Virus record (IMG/VR): IMGVR_UViG_3300023184_002652 | Span: 1-44,324 of that record | Strand: one strand, 5' to 3' | DNA: 44,324 nucleotides | Origin: a virus | In this document: in pieces, positions 42,160 to 44,324 of the stretch | Layout of the letters: every line of letters starts with the position of its first letter | How positions within the stretch are numbered: position 1 is the first letter of the stretch | The notes under the pieces: model-generated | Database searches by the model: none | What the model was told of the DNA's origin: nothing | The model's input: the letters and a program-made list of their open reading frames with translations, nothing else | Translations under genes and position numbers: made by a program

Positions 42160-43248
42160 TTAGGCCACAGCCTGGACGATATACTTACCAAAACGTTTAT
42201 GGAATTCGTCAAACGTTTTAAGTTTGTTTGGAACGAACGGTAAGTTGTAAACTGTCAACGCTACACGAGCACCCATAACAGTAAGCTCAGTAGTAAAGTT
42301 CTCCATCATAAACTTGAAGAAGTTATCTACTTTCTCATGCCATACGTCTTTGTTTGTTTCTTTTGCGTTAATGTCTTTAAGCTCATAACACATTGAAACG
42401 GTCAATGAATACATAGCTGAGATTTCTTTGACCTTAAGCTCTTTAACCTTACCATCTAAGATATCACGTGGGTTAGGCATCTGACCAGCAACCTTACGAT
42501 GTGCCATAAACTTAACTGCTGTGCCTTCACCTACTGTGCCTGCTACCAAGTCAGTTTCAACATTAGCAGGCAAGTTATCTTCTAATAGCTGGCTAACGAA
42601 TGTCCAACTACGTGGTGTTGCGAATGCACGACTTGAGCTCTTAGGATCAAAGTCAAACAAGTCTTGTTTGGCAAATGAGATATAACCTACAACGTCTTTA
42701 TGGATGTTGTTTAACACAGCCCATTTTTGCCATGCATCAAAGTCTGGACGCATTTCTAAATGCACAAAACGATTTGATAACGGACTTGGCATTTTAAATG
42801 TAATACCTTTGTCACCTTCACGATTACCAGCCGCTACCATAACAACATTGTCTGGCAACTTGTATTTGCCTACACGACGGTTAAGGATAAGTTGGTAAGC
42901 CGCCGCCTGCACGCTAGGTGCCGCTGAGTTCATCTCATCAAAGAATAGAACCACTACTGGATACTTGCTGGCAAGTTCTTCACTTGGCAAGTCGATTGGA
43001 GGTGCCCAATCCATTAAACCTAATTCTTTGTTGTAGAATGGGATACCACGGATGTCAGTTGGATCCATCTGTCCAAGTCGAAGGTCGATCATATGACCAT
43101 TTAATTCGTTAGTGATACCTTCTACTAACTCTGACTTACCAATACCTGGAGGACCCCAAAGGAATACTGGACGTTTCTTGTTAAAGCACTGTAATAGTGC
43201 TACACGAGCCTCTTCTGAGGTAACGGTACGATTTTCTGTAACTGCCAT
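42160..43248 (-). CDS. MoxR-type AAA+ ATPase
   Basis: A 362-residue ATPase. Walker A is GPPGIGKS (32-39), Walker B is VVVLFFDEMN (98-107), and sensor 1 is AAGNREG with N142. LSNRF (157-161) supplies the likely arginine finger R160. The LGQMDPTDIRGIPF segment (58-71) is typical of MoxR proteins. MoxR ATPases form rings and work with VWA-domain partners in assembly or metal insertion of other complexes. The DUF2201/VWA gene at 40747 is the obvious partner. It has its own sigma70 promoter and terminator, giving a one-gene transcript. Confidence 0.92.
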   Translation of the reverse strand: MAVTENRTVTSEEARVALLQCFNKKRPVFLWGPPGIGKSELVEGITNELNGHMIDLRLGQMDPTDIRGIPFYNKELGLMDWAPPIDLPSEELASKYPVVVLFFDEMNSAAPSVQAAAYQLILNRRVGKYKLPDNVVMVAAGNREGDKGITFKMPSPLSNRFVHLEMRPDFDAWQKWAVLNNIHKDVVGYISFAKQDLFDFDPKSSSRAFATPRSWTFVSQLLEDNLPANVETDLVAGTVGEGTAVKFMAHRKVAGQMPNPRDILDGKVKELKVKEISAMYSLTVSMCYELKDINAKETNKDVWHEKVDNFFKFMMENFTTELTVMGARVALTVYNLPFVPNKLKTFDEFHKRFGKYIVQAVA

Positions 43249-43303
43249 ATGTCTAGCCTTTCTATAAATTAACTACGAAAAATTTTTTACTTTCTAAGCA
43301 CAC

Positions 43304-43332
43304 ATTATACTATCAAACTTGGCGTTTGTCAA
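43304..43332 (-). promoter_or_regulatory. Perfect sigma70 promoter before the MoxR-type gene
   Basis: On the minus strand, TTGACA (43332-43327), 17 bases, TATAAT (43309-43304). The predicted start near 43297 leaves a leader of about 48 bases with an AAGG site. The flanking bases resemble the 40777 promoter (both run TTGACAAA and end in GTATAATG). Confidence 0.88.
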
Positions 43333-43336
43333 GTGC

Positions 43337-43501
43337 TTAATGTAAGGTATCCTTTTCTGGGATAACAACGAATTTACCTTCAGCGGCCTTGCTTGCAGCC
43401 AAATCAGCCATAGCAAAAATACCGTCCAAAGTAGCCTTATCTATTTCGTGGGCATCTTCACCCCAAATAGCATCTACGATCGCTTGATCTTCTGGGGTCA
43501 T
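43337..43501 (-). CDS. Small phage protein
   Basis: A 54-residue, acidic, helical protein (MTPEDQAIVDAIWGEDAHEI). The ATG at 43501 overlaps the previous stop as ATGA. A start at 43540 would add 13 residues but would overlap the upstream gene by 43 bases. No domain or function is recognised. Confidence 0.6.
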   Translation of the reverse strand: MTPEDQAIVDAIWGEDAHEIDKATLDGIFAMADLAASKAAEGKFVVIPEKDTLH

Positions 43502-43746
43502 AGTGGATACACCGTAAATGCCACAGCGTCCTGTTTCCATGTCATGGCCTGATCATAGTATCGACCTCTTGGTCCGCGGTAAACTGCACGGAACTGTCCA
43601 ACTGATTTAAGTGCTTCGCGCACTTCTTCCAAGTGGCGGATTGGAATCCATTTCCAAATGCTGGCTTCGCCTTCTGGACTACGATACTGAGCTAATAGCT
43701 CTTGGGTAGCTTTTGGAACTGTTGCGAAGTAGATAAACTTATCCAT
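43498..43746 (-). CDS. Small phage protein of unknown function
   Basis: An 82-residue protein (MDKFIYFATVPKATQELLAQ, later EASIWKWIPIRHLEEVREAL). A strong AAGGAG site lies 7 bases upstream. The C-terminal half, with AVYRGPRGRYYDQAMTWKQD, is basic and beta-rich. No motif is recognised. It is coupled to the next gene by an ATGA overlap. Confidence 0.7.
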   Translation of the reverse strand: MDKFIYFATVPKATQELLAQYRSPEGEASIWKWIPIRHLEEVREALKSVGQFRAVYRGPRGRYYDQAMTWKQDAVAFTVYPL

Positions 43747-43755
43747 GTGTTCTCC

Positions 43756-44094
43756 TTATCTCAAATACATTGGGCCAGTCCATTGGATGGAATAGCCACC
43801 GTCAATAATGTTACCACGTGCAGAATTAGTTGCTGGTGCATTCCAGCCTGCGGCCTTAAGGATATCACCTTTACGGAATTTACCACTGTCTTCTTTAACA
43901 ATGAATCCCCAAACGCTGGTGCCTTGGATAACTTTATAATACTTCTTACCTTCTGTAACACGAACACGAGCACAGAACTCGTCAATCATCTCTTGACGAA
44001 CAGTATTGGTAGTGCCGTCCATAAAGCGTGGTGGACTCCAACGCTTATAATCCGCCTTGATATCTTCTAACAGTTGATTAATGAATAATTGCAT
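43756..44094 (-). CDS. Conserved phage protein of unknown function
   Basis: A 112-residue protein with a strong GGAGG site before its ATG, which overlaps the previous stop (TAATG). It opens MQLFINQLLEDIKADYKRWS. The middle reads MIDEFCARVRVTEGKKYYKV, and the end GKFRKGDILKAAGWNAPATN followed by SARGNI. I associate the FRKGDILKAAxWxAPAxNSARGNI ending with a phage family of unknown function. It looks like a small beta-barrel-type protein. Confidence 0.75.
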   Translation of the reverse strand: MQLFINQLLEDIKADYKRWSPPRFMDGTTNTVRQEMIDEFCARVRVTEGKKYYKVIQGTSVWGFIVKEDSGKFRKGDILKAAGWNAPATNSARGNIIDGGYSIQWTGPMYLR

Positions 44095-44279
44095 TATACG
44101 ACCTCCGTTTCGATTTCTTCAATATGGATAGTATCACCTATTTCAAAAACGCCATTCTGCACAAACTTCAATAGGGCCTTTTGTATAGCTATGGTGCTGG
44201 TGCTGTCGGCGTGAACACAGTCCAAGTCACCACCGATGTTGCTGAGTGTGATCATCGCTATTCGTTTAAATTTAGCCAT
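44094..44279 (-). CDS. Small phage protein
   Basis: A 61-residue protein (MAKFKRIAMITLSNIGGDLD, ending EIGDTIHIEEIETEVV) with AAGGAG 8 bases before its ATG. It overlaps both neighbours by one base (TAATG on both sides). No function is recognised. Confidence 0.7.
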   Translation of the reverse strand: MAKFKRIAMITLSNIGGDLDCVHADSTSTIAIQKALLKFVQNGVFEIGDTIHIEEIETEVV

Positions 44280-44324
44280 TATGCAGTCTCCTTATCCATT
44301 AGGTCAAATATAATAGCCAAATTT
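44279..44324 (-). CDS. C-terminal end of a further minus-strand gene (cut by window edge)
   Basis: An open frame running in from the right edge ends NLAIIFDLMDKETA and stops at TAA (44281-44279), which overlaps the next ATG. Only 14 residues are visible, so no identity can be given. Confidence 0.55.
   Translation of the reverse strand, partial: NLAIIFDLMDKETA

Overview
The window looks like part of the genome of a large T4-like tailed phage (myovirus type), probably from an aquatic bacterium. The reasons are: tail and fibre proteins of the kind seen in marine T4-like phages; a T4-type late-promoter motif (NATAAATA) on the plus strand only; tightly packed genes with ATGA or TAATG junctions; and a minus-strand block carrying thymidylate synthase, dihydrofolate reductase, a MazG-type pyrophosphohydrolase, a MoxR ATPase and a metallopeptidase/VWA protein. 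Nothing in the sequence fixes the host. I found no integrase, tRNA, rRNA or CRISPR, and no gene-free stretch longer than about 90 bases.

Layout. (1) 1-12465, plus strand: virion genes, namely a very large structural protein cut by the left edge, a beta-rich fibre protein, a small baseplate or tail-tip type protein, three paralogous fibre proteins sharing one N-terminal half, a glycine-rich adhesin-like protein and a further tail protein. A strong terminator (12478-12507) closes this block. (2) 12538-31316, plus strand, opened by its own late-type promoter: about 19 kb with hardly a spare base, holding five radical SAM enzymes with an N-terminal auxiliary-cluster (twitch/SPASM-like) cysteine set, five SGNH/GDSL hydrolase-like proteins, several glycosyltransferase-like proteins, a NodU/CmcH-type carbamoyltransferase, an APS-kinase-like P-loop kinase and conserved unknowns. 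(3) 31297-40747, minus strand: DegT aminotransferase, sugar epimerase, MazG-like enzyme, small proteins, a sixth radical SAM enzyme, thyA, DHFR, further small proteins and a DUF2201-type metallopeptidase/VWA protein. (4) 40833-41837, plus strand: a seventh radical SAM enzyme, alone, with its own late-type promoter. (5) 41815-44324, minus strand: small phage proteins and the MoxR-type AAA+ ATPase.

Control. Minus-strand genes carry three perfect sigma70 promoters (TTGACA, 17 bases, TATAAT), before thyA, the VWA gene and the MoxR gene. Plus-strand virion genes and the modification cluster carry GATAAATA or AATAAATA. In several cases the predicted transcription start falls on, or within a base or so of, the start codon, which suggests leaderless messages.

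The most interesting element is the modification cluster. It follows the tail-fibre genes and appears to be expressed late with them. My inference is that it builds and attaches a decorated glycan or other chemical modification, on virion fibres or on a cell-surface or virion polysaccharide, with the minus-strand epimerase and aminotransferase perhaps supplying an amino sugar. Seven radical SAM enzymes in 44 kb of phage DNA is exceptional, and I cannot assign their substrates from sequence.
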